This document shows positions 43,235-52,957 of a stretch of 64,000 nucleotides of DNA, piece by piece. The translations under genes were made by a program, and so were the position numbers. Origin of the DNA: CAVPFA01 sp963703655. Lineage in GTDB: Bacteria; Actinomycetota; Acidimicrobiia; Acidimicrobiales; Bog-793. Positions within the stretch are counted from its first letter, which is position 1; each line of letters starts with the position of its first letter. The stretch spans positions 1,798,001 through 1,862,000 of the forward strand of contig CAVPFA010000003.1 of NCBI GenBank assembly GCA_963703655.1, written 5' to 3'. The notes beneath the pieces were generated by a model. It had not been told where the DNA came from, ran no database searches, and was given only the letters and a program-made list of their open reading frames with translations.

Positions 43235-44845
43235 TCACGCGAGCGGCACGCACTGGCCGGCTTGGACATAGGCATGCTCGTACGCGAGAAGCCCGACGAG
43301 AGCAAAGGGAACGATCACTGCACCGAGGAAGGGAGCCGTCAGACCGAGCACCGCGCCGGCTATGCCCGGCCAGAAGAAGCGGGCCAGGCTCCCCCGAGTC
43401 ATCTCCTCGATGGCGGCGCGGGTGTGCTCGGAGTGCTGCGCACACGTCGCCCCGTCAAAGACGAGCAAGAAGACGAGCAACAGGTGAAGGGCCGACGACC
43501 CTGCGAGGACGAGCTCGAGCGGGGCGCGTGCGGACCGCGGGCCGAAGCCGTAGACCAGACCCAGCACGAAGGCAGAGCCGGCCAGGACGGCCTGGGAGGC
43601 CAGCTCCGGGGCGAGCAGTCCGCTCTGCCAGAGGTCGCGCCCCCGTGCCTGGGCGAACAGGAAGGCGGTGTAGCAGGCGGCGCCCGCGGCGAGAGCGACG
43701 CCGACCGAGGCGAGTATCTGTTGTGCCAGGATCGAGCCGAGCGCGGCCGCGACGAGGTCGCCGGCCGAAGCTGCTCCGTAGGCGAGCAGCACGAGCGCTC
43801 CTCTCACGAGCCAACTCCGGAATTTGGGCCGGGTGAATATGAGAAAGAAACGGGCCGGGTGCGTGAGGTCCCATACGAGCAGGGCGCCGGTGAGGCCGAG
43901 GAACGCGAGAGCGATCGCCGGCATGCCAAAGCGGGCGATCGGGTCGGTCCACGACATCCCGCCGACTACGATCAGCAAGACCGTGACGGGCCAGCAGCCG
44001 GCGGCGACGCCCTTTGTCCAGGTGTAGAGGCTCACACGCCATCCCCAGGGGATCTGGTGGGGCACGTCGTAAGAGAGCAGCACCGCTGCGCTCGAGCGAG
44101 GCCCGCCTCGGCGTCCCGAGGGGACCTGATGGACCTTGTCGTGTGCTTGGGTGGCCCACGCGTACAGGCCGCCGTCGGGGCGTCTGGCCGCGAGCGGGTC
44201 GAGCGTCGCCTGTCCGGCACCCCTGTAGAACACTGCGGGCCGAGTCCCCACCTCGGGCCTGCGCACGTCGGTCCTCGACTCGCGTACCACCCGGGCCACC
44301 TCGGAGCCGGGGTCGTTCAGGTCTCCGACGAGAATCGCTTGCGTGGGACAGACCACGACGCAGGCGGGCTCGAGGCCGATGTCGAGCCGATGGGCACAGA
44401 AGTTGCACTTTTCGGCCGAATGGTCGTCGGGATTGATGAAGATCGCGTCGTAAGGGCACGCCGCCAGGCATGCCTTGCAACCGATGCAGATCCGCTTGTC
44501 GAAGTCGACGATGCCATCGGGCCGCCGGTACATGGCTCCTGTCGGACAGGCGGTGACACACGGTGCGCGTTCGCACTGGTTGCACCGGGTCACCTGAAAG
44601 GCCCGCCGCACGGCCGGAAACCGCCCGACGTCAACGGACTTCACATAGGTACGGGTCACCCCGAGGGGCACCTCGTTCTCCGACTTGCAGGCGGTGGTGC
44701 AGGCGTGGCAACCGATGCAGCGGGTCTGATCGAGGACCTTGACCCATCGCGGGGCCCCACCCGGTTCGGCTCGAGGTGCCGAGGCGAGGGCGCCCCGAGC
44801 CCCGGCATGTGAGGCACCTCTCACGTCGGCAGGCTCGTCGATCAC
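43235..44845 (-). CDS. Fused four-cluster ferredoxin + NrfD-type membrane subunit
   Basis: A 536-residue fusion. The N-terminal FeS domain has four [4Fe-4S] motifs: CIGCHACTTAC, CNQCERAPCVTAC, CIGCKACLAAC and CNFCAHR...CVVVCP, as in PsrB/NrfC/DmsB. The C-terminal part (about 250-536) has 8-9 membrane helices with NrfD features (WDLTHPARFFLIFTRPKF), so it would bind menaquinone. The GTG at 44845 is chosen because the conserved part begins soon after; the frame stays open upstream only by chance through the antisense of glnE. There is no Tat signal, matching the cytoplasmic catalytic subunit. In most CISMs these two subunits are separate genes, so the fusion is notable. Confidence 0.88.
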   Translation of the reverse strand: MIDEPADVRGASHAGARGALASAPRAEPGGAPRWVKVLDQTRCIGCHACTTACKSENEVPLGVTRTYVKSVDVGRFPAVRRAFQVTRCNQCERAPCVTACPTGAMYRRPDGIVDFDKRICIGCKACLAACPYDAIFINPDDHSAEKCNFCAHRLDIGLEPACVVVCPTQAILVGDLNDPGSEVARVVRESRTDVRRPEVGTRPAVFYRGAGQATLDPLAARRPDGGLYAWATQAHDKVHQVPSGRRGGPRSSAAVLLSYDVPHQIPWGWRVSLYTWTKGVAAGCWPVTVLLIVVGGMSWTDPIARFGMPAIALAFLGLTGALLVWDLTHPARFFLIFTRPKFRSWLVRGALVLLAYGAASAGDLVAAALGSILAQQILASVGVALAAGAACYTAFLFAQARGRDLWQSGLLAPELASQAVLAGSAFVLGLVYGFGPRSARAPLELVLAGSSALHLLLVFLLVFDGATCAQHSEHTRAAIEEMTRGSLARFFWPGIAGAVLGLTAPFLGAVIVPFALVGLLAYEHAYVQAGQCVPLA

Positions 44846-44883
44846 AGGGCGGAGCGTAAAGCGTGACGACAGAGCCCGTCGGC

Positions 44884-47677
44884 TCAAAGGCCGTAGAAGA
44901 TCCGCTCGACCACTTTGCGGCTGCGCCGGGTCACCCGGCGGTACGACTCGCGAAGCTCGGTCGGGGTGGTCCCGAGGCTTCTCGAGAGGCGGGACTGCAA
45001 CTCGGACCGACGGGGCAGGGCATCTGCGCCGCTCCCGACGATGCCTCCAGCGCCGGCGAGGAAGTTGCCCACGAGATGCCAGCGGTTCCTGGTCCTCCCG
45101 CAGAACCGGTATGCCTCCCTGAGCGAGGCCGCGTCCGCTGCGCTCAGCGTTCCGGCGCGCTCGAGGCGGTCCAGAGCGTCCCGCGTTCCGGCGCCGCGCG
45201 TGCCCGTTCGGAGCTGGAGGAGCTGGGTTGTCCACTCCACGTCGGAGAGCGAGCCGCGTCCGAGCTTCAGATGGAATTGCGGATCGTCGCTCGGCGGGAT
45301 GCGCTCGCGCTCGATCCTCGCCTTCATCCTGCGGATCTCCCTCTCGGCGTGCTCGTCGATGGGCGAGGACCAGACCGCCTCTTCCGCGAGCGCCACGAAG
45401 CGGTCGGCGACCGCGGCGCTGCCTGCGACCGGCCGCGCCCGCAGCAGCGCTTGGCGCTCCCAGGTCTCGCCCCAACGCCGGTGATACTCCTCGAACGCGT
45501 CGAGACTTCGAGCGAGCGGACCGTGCTTGCCTTCGGGGCGGAGCGAGGCGTCGATTCGGACTATTCCCTCTGCGGGAGTCGGGCCGTTGCACAGCCGGAA
45601 GAGGCCAGACGCCGCCTGTTCTGCGGCCTTCAGATCCTCCGGGCTCGTCCCGTCGTAGACAACCAGCACGTCGAGGTCGCTGCCGTAGGCAATCTCGGCT
45701 CCCCCGAAGCTGCCCATCGCGACCACGGCCATCGGCACGCCCGGCGCCACCGCGTAGAGCGCGCCAGCGACGACGGCGGCCCCGAGATCGGCGAGGGCAC
45801 GACCGGTCTCGCGAAGACCTGACAGGCCGAGGACGTCTCGACAGGCAATGCGCACGGTCTCGATCTCGAAGAAATGCTTCAGCGCTGCTGTCCGCCTGTC
45901 GGGTCCCTGATCCGCAGCGATGACGGCGTTTTCGACGAGATGTCGCGGATCGGGAGCGGAGAGCGCGAGGTCGTCGTCGAGATGGATCACGAAGTCGGGA
46001 TTCCTGGCGATGATCTCGCCCAGGCGGCGGCTCGTGCCCAGCAGAAGGCACAGCCGCCGGGCGAGCTCGGGGGACTCGCGGAAGGCCGTGACGAGAAGAT
46101 CCCGGCGGTGGGCGCCGCCTGCGAGGGTCCGCAGACCGAGCAGGCCCTGATCCGGGTCGGGCGACTCGGAGAGCCAGTCGAGCAGCAGCGGCAAGAGCTG
46201 TTGCATTGAGCCGCGAGGAGCGGGTCAGCCCCCGCGTGAGCTCGCTCAGGGCCTGGCGGGTCCGATCGGCGTCGTCGAAGCCGAAGGCGGCAAGCCGCTC
46301 CTCGGCGGCATCGGGAGCAAAGCCGTGCTCGTTCGAGCCCGCATGGTCGGCGCCCGAAGCCCTTGTGCCAGCGACAGGGGTGGTCTTTCCGGCGGCCTTG
46401 TCGCCGGCGAAAGCCTCGAGCAGGGGCCGGAAGAAAAGCCGTTCGTGGATGGCCCTTCCCGCGCCCTGGTGGCGGGCGAGGACCGCGTCGAACCGCTCTC
46501 CGGGCGTCTCTTCGGGTCGGCCCCGGAAGCCGAGCACCCTCGCGAGCCGGTCCCTCGACTGCCTGTCCGAAGGCACCGTGTGCACCTGAGCCTCCTCGAC
46601 GAGCTGGAGGCGGTGCTCGACGGTACGGAGGAACCGGTACGAGAGCGCGAGTGCGGTCGCGTCCTGGGCTGCGACGTACCCGGCGTCGGCGAGCTCGGCC
46701 AGGCAGGCAAGCGTGGCCCGCAGCCGGAGGGCGGGATCTCGCCGGCCGTGCACCAGCTGCAACAGCTGGACGGAGAACTCCACGTCCCGGATCCCGCCGC
46801 GGCCTGCCTTGAGCTCGCGGTGGTCGAGGCCTCGGCTGGCGACGACGGCTTCGGCCCTCGCTTTCATGGTGCGCAGCTCGCCGAGGTCGTCCGCGTCGAA
46901 ACGCCGTGACCATAGGCACTCTGCAGCCGCCCGTTCGAACCCGGTGCCCGCGTCGGGGTCGCCTGCGGCGAAACGCGCCTTCAATAGCGCCTGGAATTCC
47001 CAGGGACGAGCCCATCGCCGCCAATAGGCGACATAGGAGTCGACGGACCGGACGAGCACGCCGGAGCGGCCCTCGGGGCGGAGGTTCGTGTCGATACGGT
47101 AGGCGCCCGAGGCAGTCGCGACCACGGAGCGGGCGAGCGAGGGATCGACCTGTGCGCCGTCGCAGGAGACCAGCACGACGTCGACGTCGCTCGAATAGTT
47201 GAGCTCCTGGGCTCCGTGCTTGCCCATGGCGATGACCGCAAGGCCTTCTGTGGCCCCCGAGAGCCGGATGGCGCCGGCGAGCACGCGGTCCGCGACGCGC
47301 GAGAGGGAGCAGGTCACTTCTTCGAGATCTGTCAGGCCGCGTAGATCACGCGCTGCGACCTCGAGGAGCGAGAGCCGCTTGCGACGGACGAGGTCCTCTG
47401 CGTCGTCCGCCCGGCCAGGGTCCCACGGCATCTCGTCGGTGAGTGCGGCCGAGCTCCGCCCGAGAACGTCGAGCGCGGCGGCGTCGGTGACGATGACGCG
47501 GGACAACGAGCGGCTCGCCGCGGCTACCGCGGCGAACGTGGCCGCGACCTCCGGCTCGCTCTCGAGGCGCTCGCGTGCCGGCGGGAAGGCGGCGAACAGC
47601 TGGTCGGCCACCAGGCGCACCGTGTCGGGAGCCGCGGACGCGCGTGCGAGCTCGTCGAGCAGCTGGGGCGGTGGCAT
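44884..47677 (-). CDS. glnE: Bifunctional glutamine synthetase adenylyltransferase/adenylyl-removing enzyme (frameshifted)
   Basis: GlnE adenylylates and deadenylylates glutamine synthetase according to nitrogen status. Both nucleotidyltransferase domains are visible: the N-terminal AR domain with GKHGAQELNYSSDVDVVLV (GxELNxxSDxD) and RPEGRSGVLV, and the C-terminal AT domain with GSFGGAEIAYGSDLDVLVVY and RPEGKHGPLARSLDAFEEYH. A single extra A near 46205 breaks the frame between LTRSSRL and MQQLLPLLLDWLSESPDPD, which are contiguous in homologues; the corrected length is about 930 residues. An intact glnE is expected in this lineage, which argues for a sequencing indel. It is divergent from nadE. 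Confidence 0.92.
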
Positions 47678-47722
47678 CGGGGTGAGGCTCCTCTGGGGCA
47701 GGCTACCGGTAACATCTTGTCG

Positions 47723-49549
47723 ATGGGCAGCTTGCGTATCGCGCTGTGCCAGCTGAACGTCACGGTGGGCGATCTCGAGGGCAATGCCGAGAAGGTTCTC
47801 GCAAAGCTCGCCGACGCCGAAGCCGCGGGTGCGGACGTGGCGGTGTTCCCTGAGCTCGTCCTCACCGGCTATCCACCGGAGGATCTCCTGCTCGAGCCAG
47901 GTTTCGTCGCAGGGAACCTTCTCGCCCTCGAGAAGGTCGCCGCCGCCACCCAGCGTTGCGCGGCGGTCGTCGGCTTCGTGGAGGAGGACGGCGACCTCTA
48001 CAACTCGGCCGCGGTGTGCGCCGCGGGCCAGGTGCGCGGCGTCGTCCGCAAGCAGCTACTCCCGAATTACGGCGTCTTCGACGAGCGACGCTACTTCGCC
48101 CCCGGGACGGACCGAGATCAGCTCTTCCTGATCTCGGGAGTCCGCGTGGGCGTGACCGTGTGCGAGGACGCGTGGAGCCCGACCGGACCGGTCGGGCGGT
48201 TGGGTGCAGGTGGAGCGGAGCTCGTCGTGACGGTGAACGCGTCGCCCTACCGTGTCGGAGTCCTTGCGCAGCGAGAGCGCATGCTGGCGACGCGGGCGGC
48301 AGACGCCTCCTGCGCGCTCGCCTATGTCAACCTGGTCGGCGGCCAGGACGAGCTCGTCTTCGACGGGGGCTCGATGGTCTTCGACCACGACGGCAACCTC
48401 GTCGCGTCGGCTCCCCAATTCGAAGAGGCATTCGTCATCTGCGACCTCGTCACCCGCCCGACCTTCCGCAAGCGCCTCTTGGATCCCCGCGGCCACGAGG
48501 GAATGGCGTCGCTGCCGGTGACCACGGTCTCGGAGGCCTCACCGTTCGACGCGCCCGTGCCAGCCGAGCAACCGGCCTCCCAGCTCGCACCCCGTTCGGA
48601 CCGCGTGGCCGCTGTCTACGACGCTCTCGTGCTCGGGACGGCCGATTACGTCCGCAAGAACGGCTTTACCGACGTGCTCGTCGGCCTGTCGGGCGGTGTC
48701 GACTCCTCGCTCGTGGCCACGGTCGCGGTCGACGCGGTCGGGGCCGGGAGGGTGCACGGTGTGATGATGCCGTCGCGTTTCTCGTCGCCAGGCTCGGTCG
48801 AGGACGCAACGGCGCTGGGCGCCAACCTCGGGATCGACACGACGACAGTCGCGATCGAGCCCGCCCATCGCGTGCTGCTCGAGATGCTCGGGCCGGTGTT
48901 CGGCGCCGGCGACCCTGCGGCGGGGCTGGCGGGCGAGAACCTGCAGGCGCGGGTTCGCGGGCTCATCTTGATGGCGATCTCCAATGAGCGGGGATGGCTC
49001 GTGCTCACAACCGGCAACAAGAGCGAGATGGCCGTCGGCTACGCCACGTTGTACGGGGACATGGCAGGCGGTTACGGCGTGCTGAAGGACGTGCCCAAGA
49101 CGCTCGTGTACGAGTTGTGCGAGTACCGCAACCGCATCGCCGGACACGACCTCGTTCCGGAGGCGGTGATCTCCAAGCCGCCCTCGGCCGAGCTCCGGCC
49201 GGAGCAGCGCGACGACGACAGCCTCCCGCCGTACGCGGTCTTGGACCCGATCCTCGAGGGTTACGTCGAGCAGGATCTCACGGTCGAGGACCTTGTCGCC
49301 GCGGGCTTCGAAGCGGCGACGGTCAGAAGGGTGATCGATCTCGTCGACCACGCCGAGTACAAGCGGCGCCAGGCCCCGCCCGGCCCGCGGGTGACCAGCC
49401 GCGGCTTCGGCAAGGATCGGAGGATGCCGATCACCAACCGGTTCCGGGCCTCTGCCGGCCAGCTCCGGGCCCCATCTGGGACGTCGGTTTCCGTCGGGGC
49501 CGGACCGTCCGAGCCCGCGACTCCTGGCGCGGACCCGGCCGCGCGTTGA
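47723..49549 (+). CDS. nadE: Glutamine-dependent NAD+ synthetase
   Basis: A two-domain enzyme of about 608 residues. The N-terminal nitrilase-type glutaminase has the E44-K110-C147 triad (FPELVLTGYPPEDLL, VVRKQLLPNYGVFDERR, VTVCEDAW). The C-terminal synthetase has the PP-loop LSGGVDSSL and TTGNKSEMAVGYATLYGDMAGG. It makes NAD+ from deamido-NAD+ using glutamine-derived ammonia. The ATG at 47723 is preferred over the TTG two codons earlier. The C-terminal 30 residues after MPITNRFR are Ser/Pro/Gly-rich. The stop overlaps the start of the next gene (TTGA). Confidence 0.96.
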   Translation: MGSLRIALCQLNVTVGDLEGNAEKVLAKLADAEAAGADVAVFPELVLTGYPPEDLLLEPGFVAGNLLALEKVAAATQRCAAVVGFVEEDGDLYNSAAVCAAGQVRGVVRKQLLPNYGVFDERRYFAPGTDRDQLFLISGVRVGVTVCEDAWSPTGPVGRLGAGGAELVVTVNASPYRVGVLAQRERMLATRAADASCALAYVNLVGGQDELVFDGGSMVFDHDGNLVASAPQFEEAFVICDLVTRPTFRKRLLDPRGHEGMASLPVTTVSEASPFDAPVPAEQPASQLAPRSDRVAAVYDALVLGTADYVRKNGFTDVLVGLSGGVDSSLVATVAVDAVGAGRVHGVMMPSRFSSPGSVEDATALGANLGIDTTTVAIEPAHRVLLEMLGPVFGAGDPAAGLAGENLQARVRGLILMAISNERGWLVLTTGNKSEMAVGYATLYGDMAGGYGVLKDVPKTLVYELCEYRNRIAGHDLVPEAVISKPPSAELRPEQRDDDSLPPYAVLDPILEGYVEQDLTVEDLVAAGFEAATVRRVIDLVDHAEYKRRQAPPGPRVTSRGFGKDRRMPITNRFRASAGQLRAPSGTSVSVGAGPSEPATPGADPAAR

Positions 49550-50067
49550 ATCTACTCGACTCGGCGAGGCACCTGGGGGGGCTGCGGGCCGTCGAGCTCG
49601 CCTGCTTCCGCCGGCTCGGTGAGCAGGCACCGCGCCTGGTCGCGCCGGCGTACGCGCGGTGGGCCGCATCTGCGAGCCTCGCGCACGCCTGGCGGGCTTC
49701 GCTCCTCGAGGACCTGTTACCGGTCTCGCCTAGGCTCCCGAGCCTCGAGGAGCTCACGGTCCTTCCCGCCGGTCCGCTCGGCGACGCGCTCTCCCAAGCT
49801 CTTCCCGAGCCCGACGAGGCGTGGGCTGCCTCGCCTGGCGACAGTCCGGGTGACGATGGTTGGCGCCTCCTAGCCCGCCTTTCCGGCCGGTTCTACCCGC
49901 TCTTGCTGGCCGATTACAGGCACCGCCTGGCGATCTGCTCCCCGGCGGCCGACGGTGCTCTTGTGCGTACGATCGGAAGGGCCGTCGCCGACCTCGAAAC
50001 CGTACGCGCCGAAGGTGACGCGCTCGTCAAGCTTGACTCCACCGTTACACTTACGTTCGGACATTGA
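49546..50067 (+). CDS. Hypothetical protein coupled to nadE (173 aa)
   Basis: A TTG at 49546 overlaps the nadE stop. The product is largely helical (LLDSARHLGGLRAVELACFRRLGE, then YARWAASASLAHAWRASLLEDLLPV, and a helical C-terminus RAVADLETVRAEGDALVKL). Conserved-looking Arg and Trp residues recall ferritin-like or tRNA-hydroxylase-like four-helix proteins of actinobacteria, but I cannot assign a family. It ends 53 bp before the sigma factor gene. Confidence 0.6.
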   Translation: MNLLDSARHLGGLRAVELACFRRLGEQAPRLVAPAYARWAASASLAHAWRASLLEDLLPVSPRLPSLEELTVLPAGPLGDALSQALPEPDEAWAASPGDSPGDDGWRLLARLSGRFYPLLLADYRHRLAICSPAADGALVRTIGRAVADLETVRAEGDALVKLDSTVTLTFGH

Positions 50068-50119
50068 GGCAGCGCAAAGTTCGCTGACCGGCGCAGGGTG
50101 GGGCGACGGTCGGACGCGG

Positions 50120-51133
50120 ATGGCCCCGCCTACGCGTCATAACTTTCGGCGCAGCGCGGAGCTGTACCGGTCGAACCCACGGAGGCTTCAGAACTTGGCG
50201 AAAGAGCGAGTTGAGCGCGACGAGGAAGACCTCGTCCGGCTGTACCTCACCGACATCGGTCAGTACCCGCTCCTCACCAAAGACGACGAGGTACGTCTCG
50301 CACAAGCCATCGAAGCCCGCTGGAGCGCCGAAGCCGAGCTGAAGGCGAAGTCCAAGGGGACCACCCCCAGTCGTCGCCGCGAGCTCAATCGGACCGTGCG
50401 GGAGGGCGAGACGGCCCAGCGGACGTTCGTCCAGTCGAACCTTCGGCTCGTCGTGTCGATCGCGAAGAAATACCAGGCGTCGGGGTTGCCTCTGCTCGAC
50501 TTGATTCAGGAGGGCAATCTTGGCCTGATGCACGCCGTTGAAAAGTTCGACTGGCGCAAGGGCTTCAAGTTCTCGACCTATGCGACGTGGTGGATCCGGC
50601 AGGCGATCACCCGGGGCATCGCCAACACCGGGCGGACGATTCGTCTACCCGTGCACGCTGGCGACACCCTCGCCCGGGTGCAGAAGGCCCAGGCTCGTCT
50701 CGAGCTCAAGCTGGGCCGACCGGCCACGCTGACCGAGCTCGGGATCGAAGTGGAATTGCCGGAGGACAAGCTCATCGAGGCGCTGCGGTTCCGTGCCGAG
50801 CCGCTTTCGCTGTCCGAGCCGCTGCGGGAGGACGGGGACGCCGAGCTCGGCGATGTCGTCGAGGACCGCTCCGCCGAGTCGCCGTTCGAGGTCGCAGCGA
50901 CGGCTTTGCTTCCGCTGGAGATCAACCGGCTGCTGGCCCCCCTTGACGAGCGCGAGCGGGAAATCCTGAGGCTGCGCTTCGGCTTGGACAGGGGAGAGCC
51001 GCGCACGCTGGAGGAGGTCGGGGAGCACTTCAACCTCACCCGGGAGCGCATACGCCAGATCGAGGCGCGTGCCATGTCGAAGCTGAGGCACCCCTCGAGC
51101 GACACCGGGGCTCGCGACCTGCTGACCGTCTAG
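50120..51133 (+). CDS. RNA polymerase sigma factor, sigma-70 RpoD/SigA-like
   Basis: A 337-residue sigma-70 group 1/2 factor. Region 1.2 is DLVRLYLTDIGQYPLLTKDDEV. Region 2 has AQRTFVQSNLRLVVSIAKKYQASGLPLLDLIQEGNLGLMHAVEKFDWRKGFKFSTYATWWIRQAITRGIAN in consecutive pieces. Region 3 begins TIRLPVHAGDTLARV and region 4 ends LEEVGEHFNLTRERIRQIEARAMSKLRHP. It lacks region 1.1 and the long N-terminal extension of typical actinobacterial primary sigma factors, so it may be a SigB/HrdA-like group 2 factor rather than the housekeeping one. The ATG at 50120 is chosen since the preceding codons are not conserved. Confidence 0.92.
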   Translation: MAPPTRHNFRRSAELYRSNPRRLQNLAKERVERDEEDLVRLYLTDIGQYPLLTKDDEVRLAQAIEARWSAEAELKAKSKGTTPSRRRELNRTVREGETAQRTFVQSNLRLVVSIAKKYQASGLPLLDLIQEGNLGLMHAVEKFDWRKGFKFSTYATWWIRQAITRGIANTGRTIRLPVHAGDTLARVQKAQARLELKLGRPATLTELGIEVELPEDKLIEALRFRAEPLSLSEPLREDGDAELGDVVEDRSAESPFEVAATALLPLEINRLLAPLDEREREILRLRFGLDRGEPRTLEEVGEHFNLTRERIRQIEARAMSKLRHPSSDTGARDLLTV

Positions 51134-51167
51134 ACGCGGGCAGGGCGCGGGTGGCTACGATCGGGGC

Positions 51168-51245
51168 ATGATCAAAAAGCTCATCATTCTCGCCGTTCTC
51201 GTCGCTCTCGGCGCGATCGCAGCCAAGCGTCTCCGCGGCGACTGA
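51168..51245 (+). CDS. 25-residue single-membrane-span peptide
   Basis: The ATG at 51168 opens a 25-codon frame, 35 bp after the sigma factor stop: MIKKLIILAVLVALGAIAA then KRLRGD. It has the shape of a small transmembrane peptide (KK at the start, about 16 hydrophobic residues, basic KRLRGD tail). Such mini-proteins occur downstream of housekeeping genes in actinobacteria but are usually missed. The strong hydrophobic/basic pattern and Lys/Ile-coding codons in this GC-rich DNA support translation; no function can be given. Confidence 0.55.
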   Translation: MIKKLIILAVLVALGAIAAKRLRGD

Positions 51246-51301
51246 CCGGCTCGAGGACCGGTTGACGGGCTGACGGCGCCCGCGACCGCTCACACCAGGG
51301 A

Positions 51302-51359
51302 GAACCGCCCCACCAGGGCAAACGCTCGCACCTGTGCGAGGCGTTCCCGTCGGCGGTTC
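51302..51359. terminator. Nested hairpin between convergent genes
   Basis: An outer perfect 8-bp stem (GAACCGCC/GGCGGTTC, 51302-51309 with 51352-51359) encloses an inner hairpin, CTCGCAC-CT-GTGCGAG, extended by AACG/CGTT (51321-51345). It lies between the sigma-factor/mini-protein genes (+) and the HAD gene (-), 3 bp from the corrected HAD stop. A bidirectional terminator is the simplest reading; no T-tract is present. Confidence 0.55.
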
Positions 51360-51361
51360 GC

Positions 51362-52292
51362 TCAGATGTCGCGCCTGCCGCGACCCCAGCCACCAGCCTG
51401 CGGCGGCGGCTCCCGCGCCGAGCGCGACGGCGCCCGCGGACAGCGCGATCGCAGGTCGTGGTGGCACCGATCCGATTCGGTCCCGCACCCTGCTCCAAAG
51501 GCTGACGGTGTGGCTGAAGTGGAGGATCTCGTAGTCGTGCTCGCGGGCGTAGCGGGTGAGCACACGATCGGGGTTCACGGCGACGGGGTGGCCGACGGTC
51601 TCCAGCATCGGCAGGTCCGTGTAGGAATCGGTGTATGCGTACGAACCAGCCAGGTCGACGCCATGTGTTCTTGCCAGGGCGTCGATGGCCTCTGCTTTGA
51701 AGGGCCCGTACGCGTAGAACTGCATCGACCCGGTGTAGCGACCCTCGTCGTCCACCGAGGCCCGGCTCGCGATGCAGACGTCCGCACCGAGGAACCTGCT
51801 CAGCGGTGCGACGATCTCGTCCGGCGACGCGGAGACGATCACGACGAGACGTCCCTCCGCGTGGTGCCAGTCGATGAGGTCGGCAGCCTCCGCGAAGATG
51901 ATCGGCTCGACGATCGCCTCGATCGCCTCCTCGACGATCTCGCACACCTGATCGCGCTGCCAGCCCCTGGTCAGGCGCAGGAGGGATTCCCGTATGCGGT
52001 CGAGCTTCTGCTCGCTCGCACCGAGCTGCAGGTACACCAATTGGCCATAGAGCGCTCGCAGCACGGTTCGGCGGTTGATCAAGCCACCTCGGTAGAAGGG
52101 CCGCCCGAAGGCAACCATCGAAGCTTTCGCGATAACGGTCTTGTCGAGGTCGAAGAACGCAGCCTGCAGCGGCCCGTAAGTGGCGGGCGGCGGGCGCTCG
52201 GGTGCGTCCGAGTCGACGGCGGGCGCGGCGACCGCCGGCGGCTCGGGCTCAGGGCCCTCGTCGGCTCTTGCCTTTTGCGAGGCTCCCGTCAC
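51362..52292 (-). CDS. HAD-IB family phosphatase with C-terminal membrane segment (frameshifted at the end)
   Basis: A SerB/CicA-like HAD hydrolase: motif I FFDLDKTVIAK, motif II VIVSASPDEIVAPL, motif III Lys in FKAEAIDALA, and motif IV YAYTDSYTDLPMLE. A C-terminal hydrophobic helix (PAIALSAGAVALGAGAAAAGWWLG) would anchor it to the membrane. In the raw sequence the frame runs on for over 100 codons antisense to the sigma factor. One extra base near 51390 explains this: removing it gives GRGRRDI and a stop at 51362, about 309 residues. The GTG at 52292 overlaps the TrkA stop (GTGA). The substrate is unknown; relatives hydrolyse phosphoserine or lipid phosphates. Confidence 0.82.
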
Positions 52293-52957
52293 GATTCTCG
52301 GAGGAGCAGCGTCCGGATCTCGTCGTCGGTGCACTGCGCGCTGACGAGCAGCAGGACCTCGTCCCCGACGTCGAGAAGCGTGTCCGATCTCGGCACGACG
52401 ACGTGGCCCTCTCGCACGAGGGCGACGACCGCCGCCCCGCGAGGCAGGCCGATGGAGCCGACCTCGGTCTTGACCGCCGGCGAGTCCGTGTCCAAGGTCA
52501 CTTCCATGAGCCGGGTGTTGCCGCCGTCGAATTGCAGCAGGCGGACGAGCATGCCGACCGACACTGCCTCCTCGACCAGCCCGGCGAGCAGCTGTGGCGT
52601 CGACACCGCCACGTCGACGCCCCACATCTCGTTGAACAGCCAGTGGTTCTTCGGGTGGTTCACCCTTGCTATCACCCGTGGGACGGCGAACTCCTGCTTG
52701 GCGAGAAGCGAGATGACGAGGTTGTCCTCGTCGTCACCGGTCGCGGCCACGACGACGTCCATCTCGTCGAAGTGCGCGGCCTGCAGGGTGGACACCTCGC
52801 AAGCATCGCCCGCGACGTAATGAACCCCCTCGACCGGAGGCAGCGAGGCGACGAGATCGGCATTCGAATCGATCAGCAGCACCCTGTGCCCGCTCGGCGC
52901 CAGATCCTCGGCAAGGAACCTCCCCACGTTGCCGGCGCCTGCGATAGCCACCTTCAT
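52289..52957 (-). CDS. trkA: TrkA-family potassium uptake regulatory protein (second of pair)
   Basis: A 222-residue protein: an RCK_N Rossmann domain (MKVAIAGAGNVGRFLAEDLAPSGHRVLLID; VHYVAGDAC; VVVAATGDDEDNLVISLLAK) followed by an RCK_C domain. It is homologous to mycobacterial CeoC. It overlaps the upstream TrkA gene (ATGA) and the downstream HAD gene (GTGA). The pair would bind NAD(H)/nucleotides and gate a K+ transport protein; the APC-type permease upstream is the likely partner, as in actinobacteria where these genes are neighbours. Confidence 0.92.
   Translation of the reverse strand: MKVAIAGAGNVGRFLAEDLAPSGHRVLLIDSNADLVASLPPVEGVHYVAGDACEVSTLQAAHFDEMDVVVAATGDDEDNLVISLLAKQEFAVPRVIARVNHPKNHWLFNEMWGVDVAVSTPQLLAGLVEEAVSVGMLVRLLQFDGGNTRLMEVTLDTDSPAVKTEVGSIGLPRGAAVVALVREGHVVVPRSDTLLDVGDEVLLLVSAQCTDDEIRTLLLRES

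Noticed and set aside
43235..47677. An apparent 1480-residue chimera of GlnE N-terminus and FeS-NrfD
   Set aside because: It arises because the glnE frameshift near 46205 leaves a stop-free antisense-like stretch that runs by chance into the FeS-NrfD frame; the two ends are separate genes.
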